A DNA stretch of 64,000 nucleotides, from the NCBI RefSeq assembly GCF_019857205.1, contig NZ_JAHWXO010000001.1, forward strand, positions 1 through 64,000, written 5' to 3'. Position 1 is the stretch's first letter; each line of letters starts with the position of its first letter. This DNA is from Qipengyuania pacifica (GTDB lineage: Bacteria; Pseudomonadota; Alphaproteobacteria; Sphingomonadales; Sphingomonadaceae). A program made the position numbers and the translations under genes. Below are positions 28,682 to 36,483 of this stretch, in pieces. The notes below the pieces were generated by a model. It was not told the origin of the DNA. It ran no database searches and saw only the letters and a program-made list of their open reading frames with translations.

Positions 28682-29931
28682 TGAGCGAAGGCATCATCCA
28701 GTCGGACCAGCCGCAGGACATCGAAGGAGAGGGCAAGGACCTGTTCTCCAAATTCGATGACATCATTGCCCTGCGCGAAGGATTGCTGTCGAGCGGCCAG
28801 GAAGATCCGTTCAACCTGGTGATGGAGAAGGTCCTGTCGCCGACCCGTGCGATCTGCAACGGGCGCGACACGATCCTGCTCGGCACCTACAATTACATGG
28901 GCATGACCTTCGATCCCGACGTGGTCGAGGCAGGCCGGCAGGCATTGTCCGATTTCGGAGCGGGGACCACCGGTAGCCGCGTGCTGAACGGCACATATCA
29001 GGGCCACAAGGAAGTCGAGCAGGCGCTCATGGACTTCTATGCCATGGACCATGCCATGGTTTTTTCGACCGGATACCAGGCCAATCTCGGGATTATTTCG
29101 ACGATTGCCGGCAAAGGCGATTACATCGTCCTCGACATCGACAGCCATGCCAGCATCTGGGACGGCTGCGCTCTGGGCAATGCCGAAGTCGTGCCGTTCA
29201 AGCACAACGATATCGAAGCGATGGAAAAGCGCCTGAAGCGCATTCCCGAAGGCGCCGGCAAGCTGGTGGTGCTGGAAGGCGTCTATTCGATGCTGGGCGA
29301 TATCGCTCCGCTGAAGGAAATGGTCTCCGTCGCCAAGAAATACGGCGCCATGGTGCTGGTCGACGAAGCGCATTCGATGGGCTTTATCGGCGAGAACGGT
29401 CGCGGCGTGGTGGAACAGGCGGGCGTGATCGACGATGTCGATTTCATTATCGGCACCTTTTCCAAAAGCGTGGGTACGGTCGGCGGCTTCTGCGTCTCCA
29501 ACCATCCCAAATTCGAAATCATGCGGCTGGTCTGCCGCCCGTATGTGTTCACTGCCAGCCTGCCGCCCAGCGTAGTGGCAACAGCCTGCACGTCCATTCG
29601 CAAGCTGATGCAGGGATCGAACAAGCGCGCGCATCTGTGGGAAAATTCCAAGATGCTGCACAAGGGGCTGAAGGAACTCGGCTTCCAACTCGGCACCGAG
29701 GAACCGCAGAGCGCCATCATCGCCGTGATCATGCCCGATCTGGAAAAGGGCGCGGCCATGTGGGAAGCGCTGATCAAGGGCGGCCTCTATGTCAATCTGG
29801 CGCGCCCCCCGGCAACTCCTGCCAACATGACCCTACTGCGCTGCTCGCTATGCGCAGAGCATAGCGAGGAAGAGGTCGGCGAAATCCTGTCGATATTCGA
29901 AACCGCGGGTAAGGACGTCGGGATCATCTGA
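28681..29931 (+). CDS. spt: Serine palmitoyltransferase
   Basis: A 416-residue alpha-oxoamine synthase. The PLP lysine is in GTFSKSVGTVGGF, and the cofactor-stacking histidine region is DIDSHASIWDG. LVDEAHSMGFIG provides the pyridine-binding Asp and His. YNYMGM and SRVLNGTYQGHKEVE are typical of SPT. It condenses serine with palmitoyl thioester to 3-ketodihydrosphingosine, the committed step for the glycosphingolipids that replace LPS in Sphingomonadales. Coupled to the upstream ACP. Confidence 0.95.
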   Translation: MSEGIIQSDQPQDIEGEGKDLFSKFDDIIALREGLLSSGQEDPFNLVMEKVLSPTRAICNGRDTILLGTYNYMGMTFDPDVVEAGRQALSDFGAGTTGSRVLNGTYQGHKEVEQALMDFYAMDHAMVFSTGYQANLGIISTIAGKGDYIVLDIDSHASIWDGCALGNAEVVPFKHNDIEAMEKRLKRIPEGAGKLVVLEGVYSMLGDIAPLKEMVSVAKKYGAMVLVDEAHSMGFIGENGRGVVEQAGVIDDVDFIIGTFSKSVGTVGGFCVSNHPKFEIMRLVCRPYVFTASLPPSVVATACTSIRKLMQGSNKRAHLWENSKMLHKGLKELGFQLGTEEPQSAIIAVIMPDLEKGAAMWEALIKGGLYVNLARPPATPANMTLLRCSLCAEHSEEEVGEILSIFETAGKDVGII

Positions 29932-29932
29932 T

Positions 29933-29953
29933 CGTGCGATAGCGTGTCGCACG
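29933..29953 (+). terminator. Weak hairpin after spt
   Basis: CGTGCGA (29933-29939) and TCGCACG (29947-29953) form a 7-bp stem with a 7-base loop just after the spt stop. The following bases are only mildly T-rich, so this may be an mRNA-stabilising or weak termination structure. Confidence 0.35.
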
Positions 29954-30023
29954 GCTGTCTTGATGGCGTAACATGGGATCGCGAACGAACGGCGATCCCG
30001 TGACCGCCGCCAAGAGAGACTTC

Positions 30024-31298
30024 ATGCGTTCTGCCCTCGCCGCCCTGACTCCCGCTCTGCTACTGTCTGCCTCCGCGCTCGTGCCTCAGGCCGCAGCCGC
30101 GCAAGGCGGTGGCCCGGCGAAGACCCACGAGATTTCCTTCGTGGCGCTTGGCGATACCGGGTACATTCCCGCTTACGATACGCCAGACGACGATGATCCC
30201 CGTTTTCGCACGCTGGGTGAATATCTGGGCAACGAAGCGGCCGACTGGCTGGAGCACAATCGCGACCTCTCCGGCTTCCGCGCCACTCCTTGGCAATTCG
30301 AACCCGCCATCGGCGGCTTCGTGCCTGCCAGCGGAATGTACCCGGTCGCCATGGCTGCAGCGGAGGTGTGCAAGCGCGAGGATTGCGATTTCGGCGCGTT
30401 GATGGGCGACAATATCTATCCCGACGGGGCCACACTGGGCGCGGACGGCATTTCGGACGAGCGCCGCTTCCGCGAGATGCTGGATCAGCCCTTCGGCACC
30501 TTCGGTGAGGGCAAGGCGGGCTTCACGCTTTACGCCATGATGGGCAATCACGACTGGCACATCTCGCGCGAGGCGACCGAGGCACAGCTCGAATATCTGA
30601 AAGCCCATCCAGCGTTCACCATGCCCGACCTGTTTTACCGTGCGGTGCCGCAGGGTATGGAAGGCAAGCTCGAAATCTTCGTCGTCGATACCGAAATGCT
30701 GCTTGCCGGTACGCAGGTCCACAAGGACGATCTGGATGCCGAAGGTAACGAGATCCGGAACACGCCGCTGGAGGAATGGCCCGATTACGTCCGTGCGTCG
30801 AACGCGCGTGAGCGCAGCATGATCGAATGGCTGACTGCAGCGCTGCAATCCTCCACTGCCAAGTGGAAGATCGTGATGGGCCACCATGCGCTGTGGTCCA
30901 GCGGAGGCAGCAAGTATGAAAAGGCCCGCGCACTGCGCAAGCTGATGCTCGATCCGATCTGCCGTTATGCCGACGCCTATATCGCCGGAGACGACCATCT
31001 GATCGAAGCCTATACCGACGATTGTTCGACCGTATCGGGCGCGCCCGCCGAGCCTGTGCCGATGTTCGTTTCCGGCGCGGGATCGAAATACCGGCAGCAG
31101 CATGTCCCGTTTGCGGAAAAGCAAATCGCGGCCAATCCGCAGATGACCAATCTGTTCTCACGGGGCTCGACCTGGGGGTTCCTGCATGTCGGGATTGGCG
31201 CAGATACTCTCGACGCGACGCTCTATTCGACGCCGGCCGACCAGTCGGGTCGTCCGGTCGAAGAAGCGCGCTTCACCTTTCCCCACCGCAGTAAATAG
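30024..31298 (+). CDS. Secreted metallophosphoesterase (acid phosphatase-like)
   Basis: A 424-residue protein from ATG 30024 (AAGAGAG upstream). A signal peptide runs to about residue 26, ending AAAAQ. Calcineurin-like motifs appear in order: GDTGYI, GDNIYPDG, GNHDWH, GHHALWSSG and AGDDHLIE. These supply the dinuclear metal site. Residues 40-130 contain an insertion with two cysteines (VCKREDC). Probably a periplasmic phosphatase related to purple acid/tartrate-resistant phosphatases. Substrate unknown. Confidence 0.88.
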   Translation: MRSALAALTPALLLSASALVPQAAAAQGGGPAKTHEISFVALGDTGYIPAYDTPDDDDPRFRTLGEYLGNEAADWLEHNRDLSGFRATPWQFEPAIGGFVPASGMYPVAMAAAEVCKREDCDFGALMGDNIYPDGATLGADGISDERRFREMLDQPFGTFGEGKAGFTLYAMMGNHDWHISREATEAQLEYLKAHPAFTMPDLFYRAVPQGMEGKLEIFVVDTEMLLAGTQVHKDDLDAEGNEIRNTPLEEWPDYVRASNARERSMIEWLTAALQSSTAKWKIVMGHHALWSSGGSKYEKARALRKLMLDPICRYADAYIAGDDHLIEAYTDDCSTVSGAPAEPVPMFVSGAGSKYRQQHVPFAEKQIAANPQMTNLFSRGSTWGFLHVGIGADTLDATLYSTPADQSGRPVEEARFTFPHRSK

Positions 31299-31405
31299 CA
31301 CCTTTGGACGGCTCGTTCGGCAGATGAACGGTGGCTGACCGATAATTCAGAGCGAGTTCAATGGCCTATCCCTAGACCTGATTCCAACGAACAGGAGAAC
31401 CCGGG

Positions 31406-32068
31406 ATGGGACTTACGAAACGAACAGCATTTGCCCTTGCCGCCACAACCACTCTGCTGGGTGCGTGCAGCACCGGCTATGGCGGCGGATATGGCATGGC
31501 GAGCGCCGGATATTACGGCGACTCCTATTACGACGACGGATATTACGGCTGGTACGACAACTTCTATTATCCCGGCACCGGATATTACGTTTACGACCGC
31601 CAGCGCCGTGCGCACCGCTGGAACGACCGGCAGCGCCAATACTGGCAGGCTCGCCGCGCTGCGATCCGCGATCAGCGCAATATCCGCGCCAACTGGAACA
31701 GGTGGGAACGCCGGGCGGAACGTCGCCGTGATGCTCGTCAGCATCAGCGCGCTGAACGACGCCGAGACTATCGCCAGCGCCAGCGCGCCGAAAGGCGCCG
31801 CGAGGTGCGGCAGGAACGCCGTGCGGCTCAACGCCGCGAAGTACGCCGCGACCGCCGTGAAGACGCCCGCCGCGAAGCCCGCAGGGATCGTCGTCAGGAT
31901 GCGCGCCGCGATGCCCGCAGGGACCGGCGCCAGGATGCCCGGCGCGACGCTCGCCGCGACCGGCGGCAGGAAGCGCGGCGCGAAATTCGCCGCGACCGCC
32001 GACAGGATGCGCGTCGCGACCAGCGACGGGACAGGCGGGGCGAACGGCGCCGTACTCGGCCCAACTGA
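31406..32068 (+). CDS. Arg-rich tandem-repeat lipoprotein
   Basis: A 220-residue protein with AGGAGA before the ATG. The lipoprotein signal ends in LLGAC (C21). Next come a Gly/Tyr-rich stretch (about 22-65) and a long, extremely Arg-rich helix-forming tail. Residues 149-208 are five consecutive 12-residue units of the pattern DRRxDARRxxRR, partly repeated again at the end. The tail alternates Arg with Asp/Glu/Gln, like a charged single alpha helix. No named family recognised beyond loose similarity to periplasmic Arg-rich proteins. The other two open frames over this region are consequences of the repeat composition. Confidence 0.75.
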   Translation: MGLTKRTAFALAATTTLLGACSTGYGGGYGMASAGYYGDSYYDDGYYGWYDNFYYPGTGYYVYDRQRRAHRWNDRQRQYWQARRAAIRDQRNIRANWNRWERRAERRRDARQHQRAERRRDYRQRQRAERRREVRQERRAAQRREVRRDRREDARREARRDRRQDARRDARRDRRQDARRDARRDRRQEARREIRRDRRQDARRDQRRDRRGERRRTRPN

Positions 32069-32099
32069 TCGACGTCTTCGCTGATCACAGGAACATTTG

Positions 32100-32138
32100 C
32101 TCCTTTCGGGACGTCTCAATCCCGAAAGGAGTTTTTTT
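32100..32138 (+). terminator. Terminator/attenuator hairpin overlapping the osmC ribosome site
   Basis: CTCCTTTCGGGA (32100-32111) and TCCCGAAAGGAG (32120-32131) form a perfect 12-bp stem with an 8-base loop, followed by seven T residues (32132-32138). It has full intrinsic-terminator form. The 3' arm contains AAAGGAG, the only good ribosome site for osmC, whose ATG begins immediately after the T run. Confidence 0.88.
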
Positions 32139-32570
32139 ATGGCAATCGTAAAATCAGGCAGCGCGCGTTACGAGGGACTGGGCAAGGACGGCAAAGGCCA
32201 CGTCAGCACTCAGTCGGGCGCGCTCGACAATCAACCCTACGGCTTTCAGACCCGGTTCGAGGACAAGGCCGGGACCAATCCCGAAGAACTGATCGCAGCG
32301 GCACATGCGAGCTGCTTCACCATGGCCCTGAGCTTCAAGCTGGCCGAAGCGGGACACACGGATGGATCCATTGAAACCGACGCCAAGGTATCGCTCGAGA
32401 AAGACGATGGTGGGTTCACCGTGACCAAGTCCGCCCTGTCGACCAAGGCCAAGGTGCCGGGCCTCGACAAGGCGAAGTTCGAGGAACTGGCCGCCGATGC
32501 CAAGGCGACCTGCCCGATCTCGAAACTGCTCGACACGGAAATCACGCTGGAAACCAGCTTCGAAGGCTGA
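32139..32570 (+). CDS. OsmC-family peroxiredoxin
   Basis: A 143-residue OsmC/Ohr-like protein. The two reactive cysteines are in HASCFTMAL and ATCPISKLL, and NPEELIAAAHASCF is the family signature. The length equals E. coli OsmC. It detoxifies organic hydroperoxides using Cys thiols. The ATG at 32139 directly follows the U-tract of a terminator-like hairpin that also contains its Shine-Dalgarno sequence, so expression must depend on readthrough, a start inside the hairpin or opening of the stem. Confidence 0.93.
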   Translation: MAIVKSGSARYEGLGKDGKGHVSTQSGALDNQPYGFQTRFEDKAGTNPEELIAAAHASCFTMALSFKLAEAGHTDGSIETDAKVSLEKDDGGFTVTKSALSTKAKVPGLDKAKFEELAADAKATCPISKLLDTEITLETSFEG

Positions 32571-32591
32571 TCCCGCGCTTAGCAGGGATGC

Positions 32592-33446
32592 TTACACGGC
32601 GCTCCGGACCGTCGCTTCGGCGACCGGCTCGGGCGCCGTTTCTTCGCGCGGGATCCGCCCGAAGATCGGCCAGGCCAGCTGTTCGCCCAGCGACGTTGCC
32701 GGCAAATTCTCCACTCCGTAGCTGGTGGGGTACGTCCGGGTAATCCGCGCGGTGCCGAACAGGACATCCCAGAAGAACAGCAGATTGCCGTAATTGCCCT
32801 TGTAGTGGACGGCGGGATCGCTGGCGTGGCGGCCGTGATGGGCATGATGCGTGGCAGGCGTGGATATGGTCCGTTCGACCAGCCACATCACGGGCGACAG
32901 CCACGCGATGTGGTAAAGCGGCCGGTCCCAGGCAAGATCCGAATGGGCCCCGGTGATCACCGCCAGCTTGACCACGATATAGCCCGCATAGACCCAGCCC
33001 AGGCCGAGGTAGATCAGCACGCCCGACAGCCAGATGCCCGGCATCATGGCGTAGTAAAACAAATTGTTCCGGTAGACGAGCCGCACGCTCATGTAGCGCG
33101 CGTTGTGGTGCGGGCGGTGCAGATTGTAGAGCCACGGGAAAGTATGCGCCGCGCGGTGCCACCAGTATTGCATCAGATCGTCGAATATCAGGAACAGCGC
33201 GATGGCGGCAAAAACGTTCAGCCCGGCCAGCGCGCCTGCATATTGCGGCGCGACGAGCTTTGCGAGGGCAGCGGAAGCGAACAGGATCGCCGGCTGGGTC
33301 AGGCCGAGCAGCGCGATGATGCTGACCGCTTCGACAATCCCGTCGTCGCGGGTCTGTTCGGGCTTCGCAAACAGGTTCGAGCGCCACAGTTCGAGCAGCG
33401 CGAAGCCGAGATAGATGGCCAGGATGGCAAGGGTCGATGCGGACAT
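32592..33446 (-). CDS. Sterol desaturase / fatty acid hydroxylase family membrane protein
   Basis: A 284-residue integral membrane protein with several hydrophobic segments and the di-iron histidine clusters HRAAH, HRPHHN and HHAHHGRH. The acidic segment FDDLMQYWWHR is typical. It probably hydroxylates or desaturates a lipid; with sphingolipid genes nearby, ceramide or fatty-acid hydroxylation is plausible but unproven. Divergent from a Crp-type regulator across 66 bp. Confidence 0.88.
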   Translation of the reverse strand: MSASTLAILAIYLGFALLELWRSNLFAKPEQTRDDGIVEAVSIIALLGLTQPAILFASAALAKLVAPQYAGALAGLNVFAAIALFLIFDDLMQYWWHRAAHTFPWLYNLHRPHHNARYMSVRLVYRNNLFYYAMMPGIWLSGVLIYLGLGWVYAGYIVVKLAVITGAHSDLAWDRPLYHIAWLSPVMWLVERTISTPATHHAHHGRHASDPAVHYKGNYGNLLFFWDVLFGTARITRTYPTSYGVENLPATSLGEQLAWPIFGRIPREETAPEPVAEATVRSAV

Positions 33447-33512
33447 GGGCTCTCTCCCGAGTTTTTTAGCTTTCTTGTCGATTGCCCTTCTAGCGTTTAC
33501 CCGGATGCAAGA

Positions 33513-34199
33513 ATGTCCAGATCTTTACATTTGGATGCGACTCGCCGGTCGCTGGTCACGCCGATGCTGTTTTCGGCGCTCGACCGCGGGTTGCAGGCGC
33601 ATCTCGTGCGCATCTCGCAGCTGCGGGAATTTGCCGACGGGCAGATCATCCAGCAGCGCGGCGATGCCGCCGATGGCTTCTGGCTGATCGACGAGGGCGC
33701 GGTGCGCGTGGGGCAGTTCATGCCCGATGGCGAGTTTCGCGCCGTGGCGTTGCTGGGGCCGGGCGATTCCTATGGCGAGCTGGCGGTCTTCGCCGACAAG
33801 CCGCGGATCGTCGATGCCATATCGCGGGGCGACAGCCGGTTGCGGCTGATCGGGGCGCGGCCCTTTCTCGATGCGCTGGGTAATTATCCCGCGTCGAGCC
33901 GGGCGCTGCTGGGCGCGCTGTCGCAGCAGTTGCAGGATACGCTGTCGATCCTGGCGGGGCTGCGCCGCGGGACCAATCCGCAGCGGCTGGCGGGCATGCT
34001 CGCCACGATGGCGGGCGAAGCGGCCGGGCCGGCCAGCGTCACGATCACGCAGCAGGAACTGGCGGACCTTCTCGGCGTGACCCGCGCGACCGCCAACGCC
34101 GCGCTCGGCGATTTGCAGAAGCGCCGGTTGATCGAACGCGGTTACGGCACCATCCGCATTCCGGACCGGGATGCGCTGGCGGCCCATGCCATGCGCTAG
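33513..34199 (+). CDS. Crp/Fnr-family transcriptional regulator
   Basis: A 228-residue regulator. The cyclic-nucleotide-binding fold (about 20-130) has GDAADGFWLIDEGAVRV and LLGPGDSYGELAVF. The winged helix at the C-terminus has ITQQELADLLGVTRATANAAL as its HTH. No N-terminal or central Cys cluster, so it is not an oxygen-sensing FNR. The divergent hydroxylase gene is a natural target. Confidence 0.88.
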   Translation: MSRSLHLDATRRSLVTPMLFSALDRGLQAHLVRISQLREFADGQIIQQRGDAADGFWLIDEGAVRVGQFMPDGEFRAVALLGPGDSYGELAVFADKPRIVDAISRGDSRLRLIGARPFLDALGNYPASSRALLGALSQQLQDTLSILAGLRRGTNPQRLAGMLATMAGEAAGPASVTITQQELADLLGVTRATANAALGDLQKRRLIERGYGTIRIPDRDALAAHAMR

Positions 34200-34414
34200 T
34201 CCCCAGCCCCCGACACAAGTTCGAAGAGGCGGTCCACCGGCTGGCCGAGGGCGGCGGCGAATTTCAGGGCCACGATCACGGACGGCGAGAAGATGCCGTT
34301 CTCGACCGTGTTCACCGTCTTGCGGCTGACGCCCATTTCCTCGGCCAGCTCGGCCTGCGTCCAGCCCCGCTGCTCGCGGAACTGGCGCACGTGGTTCTCA
34401 AGCGTCTCCGGCAT
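34196..34414 (-). CDS. Small XRE-family helix-turn-helix regulator
   Basis: A 72-residue protein that is nearly all HTH: QFREQRGWTQAELAEEMGV, SRKTVNTVENG and FSPSVIVALKFAAAL. This size and sequence match YozG-like regulators usually paired with a small membrane protein. Its start lies 17 bp inside the end of the upstream membrane protein gene. Likely represses its own operon through the palindrome at 34860. Confidence 0.9.
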   Translation of the reverse strand: MPETLENHVRQFREQRGWTQAELAEEMGVSRKTVNTVENGIFSPSVIVALKFAAALGQPVDRLFELVSGAGD

Positions 34415-34838
34415 TGGTCACCATTTCCGCCACGCCGTAGGAGACGAAGGCGCAGCCCAGCCCCATGCTGACAATGATGTTTGCCGCGCGCTGGGCGTGG
34501 AGCGGTTCGAAGGGCGAGACTGCCCAGACCAGGAAGCCGGTGATCATCGCGGCGACGAAGCCGACGGTGATGCCGCGCTGGCGATTGGCTTTCGTGACCT
34601 CGTCATTGGCGAGGGTGCGGGCGCGTTTCGGGAGGAACCAGCCGCCGCCGGTAAGCAGCAGGCCGAGCATGATCAGCGCGAAGGCGAGCCACACGAAAAT
34701 CTGCACCAGAGAATCGCTACCCCAGTCCCAGGAGAAGAAGATCCCCTGCTGCATCAGCAGTACCAGCAGCCCCAGGAAGGGAGCCATGATGGCGCGGGTC
34801 TGCGCGAAATTTTCGGCGGTTTCGTAATCGTCGGCCAT
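34398..34838 (-). CDS. Four-helix membrane protein paired with HTH regulator
   Basis: A 146-residue protein from ATG 34838 (GAGGAAT upstream) with four hydrophobic segments at about 18-32, 44-64, 88-106 and 116-135. No catalytic motif seen. The gene overlaps the downstream XRE regulator by 17 bp. This two-gene unit (membrane protein plus YozG-like regulator) recurs in bacteria, and the target signal is unknown. Confidence 0.78.
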   Translation of the reverse strand: MADDYETAENFAQTRAIMAPFLGLLVLLMQQGIFFSWDWGSDSLVQIFVWLAFALIMLGLLLTGGGWFLPKRARTLANDEVTKANRQRGITVGFVAAMITGFLVWAVSPFEPLHAQRAANIIVSMGLGCAFVSYGVAEMVTNAGDA

Positions 34839-34859
34839 GCTGAATTCCTCGATTCGCTT

Positions 34860-34893
34860 GTAACTCATAGGTTACATGTAACCTGTGGGTTAC
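34860..34893. promoter_or_regulatory. 34-bp dyad, probable operator
   Basis: A perfect 16-bp palindrome AGGTTACATGTAACCT (34869-34884) is flanked symmetrically by GTAAC (34860-34864) and GTTAC (34889-34893), centre 34876.5. It lies 21 bp upstream of the membrane protein start and should overlap its promoter. Autoregulation by the XRE protein is the likely use. Confidence 0.72.
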
Positions 34894-34911
34894 TTAGCTG
34901 TCAAGGCAGGC

Positions 34912-35550
34912 TCAGCGGGCCGGCTTCACCTCGGTCGCAGTGGCGCATACGCCGCCCTCTTCCTTGCTGCCGCCGAGCTGGGTGAGGACGAGAACCCCGC
35001 CGACCACCAGGAGCACGAAGACGGTGGTCACTATGCCGAGATACTTGTCGATCATACGTTTGATCGCGGCGCCGAACACGCGGAACAGTATGCCGACGGT
35101 CATGAAGATCAGCGCGCGGGCGAACAGGCTGGAGAGCACGAAGGTGACCAGGTTCATCCCGACGAAGCCGGCGGTGATGGTCAGCAGCTTGAACGGCACG
35201 GGCGTGGCGCCCGCGATCAGGATCGCTTCGAAATCATATTCGCGCAAATGGCAGGCCGCGACGGGAAAGGCATCGGTGAGGCCGAGAGCGCCGATGAGCC
35301 AGACGCCCACGCTGTCGTAAAGGCCCCAGCCGATCGCATAGCCGAGCAGCGCGCCTGCAACCGAAGCCAGCGTGCAGACGAGGGCGAACTTCACCGCCTT
35401 TTTCGGTTCGGCGAGGCACATCAGGCCCAGCAGCGGATGGGGCGGGATCGGGAAGAAAGAGGATTCGACGAAGGCGAACAGCGCCAGCCACCACACCGCA
35501 TGCGGATGCGAGGCCTTGTCCATCGTCCAGTTGTAGAGCCCGCGCAGCAT
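34912..35550 (-). CDS. YqaA/DedA-type membrane protein
   Basis: A 212-residue membrane protein of the SNARE-associated (VTT) superfamily. FVESSFFPIPPHPLLG, ALLGYAIGWGLYDSVG and ILIAGATPVPFKLLTITAGF with re-entrant helices are conserved blocks. GGGGAAG precedes ATG 35550. The family includes lipid and selenite transporters or scramblases; the function here is unknown. The next gene starts the GTA cluster on the other strand. Confidence 0.88.
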   Translation of the reverse strand: MLRGLYNWTMDKASHPHAVWWLALFAFVESSFFPIPPHPLLGLMCLAEPKKAVKFALVCTLASVAGALLGYAIGWGLYDSVGVWLIGALGLTDAFPVAACHLREYDFEAILIAGATPVPFKLLTITAGFVGMNLVTFVLSSLFARALIFMTVGILFRVFGAAIKRMIDKYLGIVTTVFVLLVVGGVLVLTQLGGSKEEGGVCATATEVKPAR

Positions 35551-35674
35551 CGCTTCCCCATCCCGTCCTTGCGAGCGGCGCAGCCGCCCCCTCCACGATG
35601 GAGGAGGCCAAGCTCTAAGCGAGCCACCCCCTGTTGGCAATCGTCTGCGTAAGAACCTATTTGGTACTTTTGTA

Positions 35675-35703
35675 TTGACATCGTAACGCTGTTTCGGTAC
35701 ATA
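35675..35703 (+). promoter_or_regulatory. Probable sigma-70 promoter of the GTA operon
   Basis: TTGACA at 35675-35680 is a perfect -35 box, then a 17-bp spacer and TACATA at 35698-35703. The region is AT-rich in an otherwise GC-rich neighbourhood and lies about 105 bp before the first GTA gene. No other equally good promoter was seen between 35550 and 35809. Confidence 0.55.
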
Positions 35704-35808
35704 TACAGAACATCGCGATAGTGTGATTCGAACGGGCGGGGCCGGGTCTTGAACCAACCGGGCCACCGCCCTTTGTCGTGCCCGCTATCGCCGCAGACGG
35801 AGGGACAG

Positions 35809-36483
35809 ATGAGCAAGGCGATGGACAGTATGGAAGGCCCGGCGTGGGCGGCCCGTTTTCTCGAGGCGCTGAAAGACGGCAATGGCGTGCGCGCCGCAGC
35901 CCGCGAAGCCGGTGTGACGGGGTCCACCCCCTATGACAGGAGGCGCAAGAACCAGGCATTCCGCGAGGCATGGGATGCGATCCAGCCGGTCGACGGGCGG
36001 AAGGCAAAAGCGCGCACGGCCCGCCCGATCGCCCCGCGCGATGCACAGCGGATCGAGCAATTCCTGCACGAACTGGCGGAAACATCGAATGTGGCGGCCG
36101 CCGCGGCGGTGGCGGGTCTTCCCGTGAACCGCATCTATCGCCTGCGCCGCACCGACCCGGACTTTGCCCGCCAGTGGTACGCCGCGCTGGCGGAAGGATA
36201 CGACAATCTGGAGATGGAACTGCTGCATCACTTGCGCAGCGGGGAAACCCCCGGCGATGGCACGCCGCCGCGCAAATTCGACACCGCCATTGCCCTGCGC
36301 TGCCTGACCGCGCACCGCGAAAGCGTGGCGCGGGAAAAGGGCCGCCGCACGCTGGCCGACGAGGTTGCCACCATCGCATCGATCAATGCGAAGATCGACG
36401 ATATGCGCGCCCGCAGCAAGGCGGGCGATGCCGCGGTGCGCAAGGCGCGCCGGGACGCGGCAAAGGCCCGCGGCAATGGCTAA
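35809..36483 (+). CDS. GTA small terminase-like protein (gp1)
   Basis: A 224-residue protein from ATG 35809 (GGAGGGAC upstream). The N-terminal third resembles a terminase small-subunit helix-turn-helix (WAARFLEAL, GVRAAAREAGVTGSTPYDRR), with a second similar motif at about 95-125 (TSNVAAAAAVAGLPVNRIYR). The tail is helical and basic. It overlaps the large terminase by 8 bp. In RcGTA, gp1 is the TerS that has lost sequence-specific recognition, which explains random packaging. Confidence 0.78.
   Translation: MSKAMDSMEGPAWAARFLEALKDGNGVRAAAREAGVTGSTPYDRRRKNQAFREAWDAIQPVDGRKAKARTARPIAPRDAQRIEQFLHELAETSNVAAAAAVAGLPVNRIYRLRRTDPDFARQWYAALAEGYDNLEMELLHHLRSGETPGDGTPPRKFDTAIALRCLTAHRESVAREKGRRTLADEVATIASINAKIDDMRARSKAGDAAVRKARRDAAKARGNG

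Noticed and set aside
31358-32119. Minus-strand 253-codon hydrophobic frame opposite the Arg-rich lipoprotein.
   Set aside because: Ala/Val/Ile pattern is the antisense reading of the Arg/Asp repeat; it lacks a ribosome site, and the plus frame has signal, lipobox and RBS.
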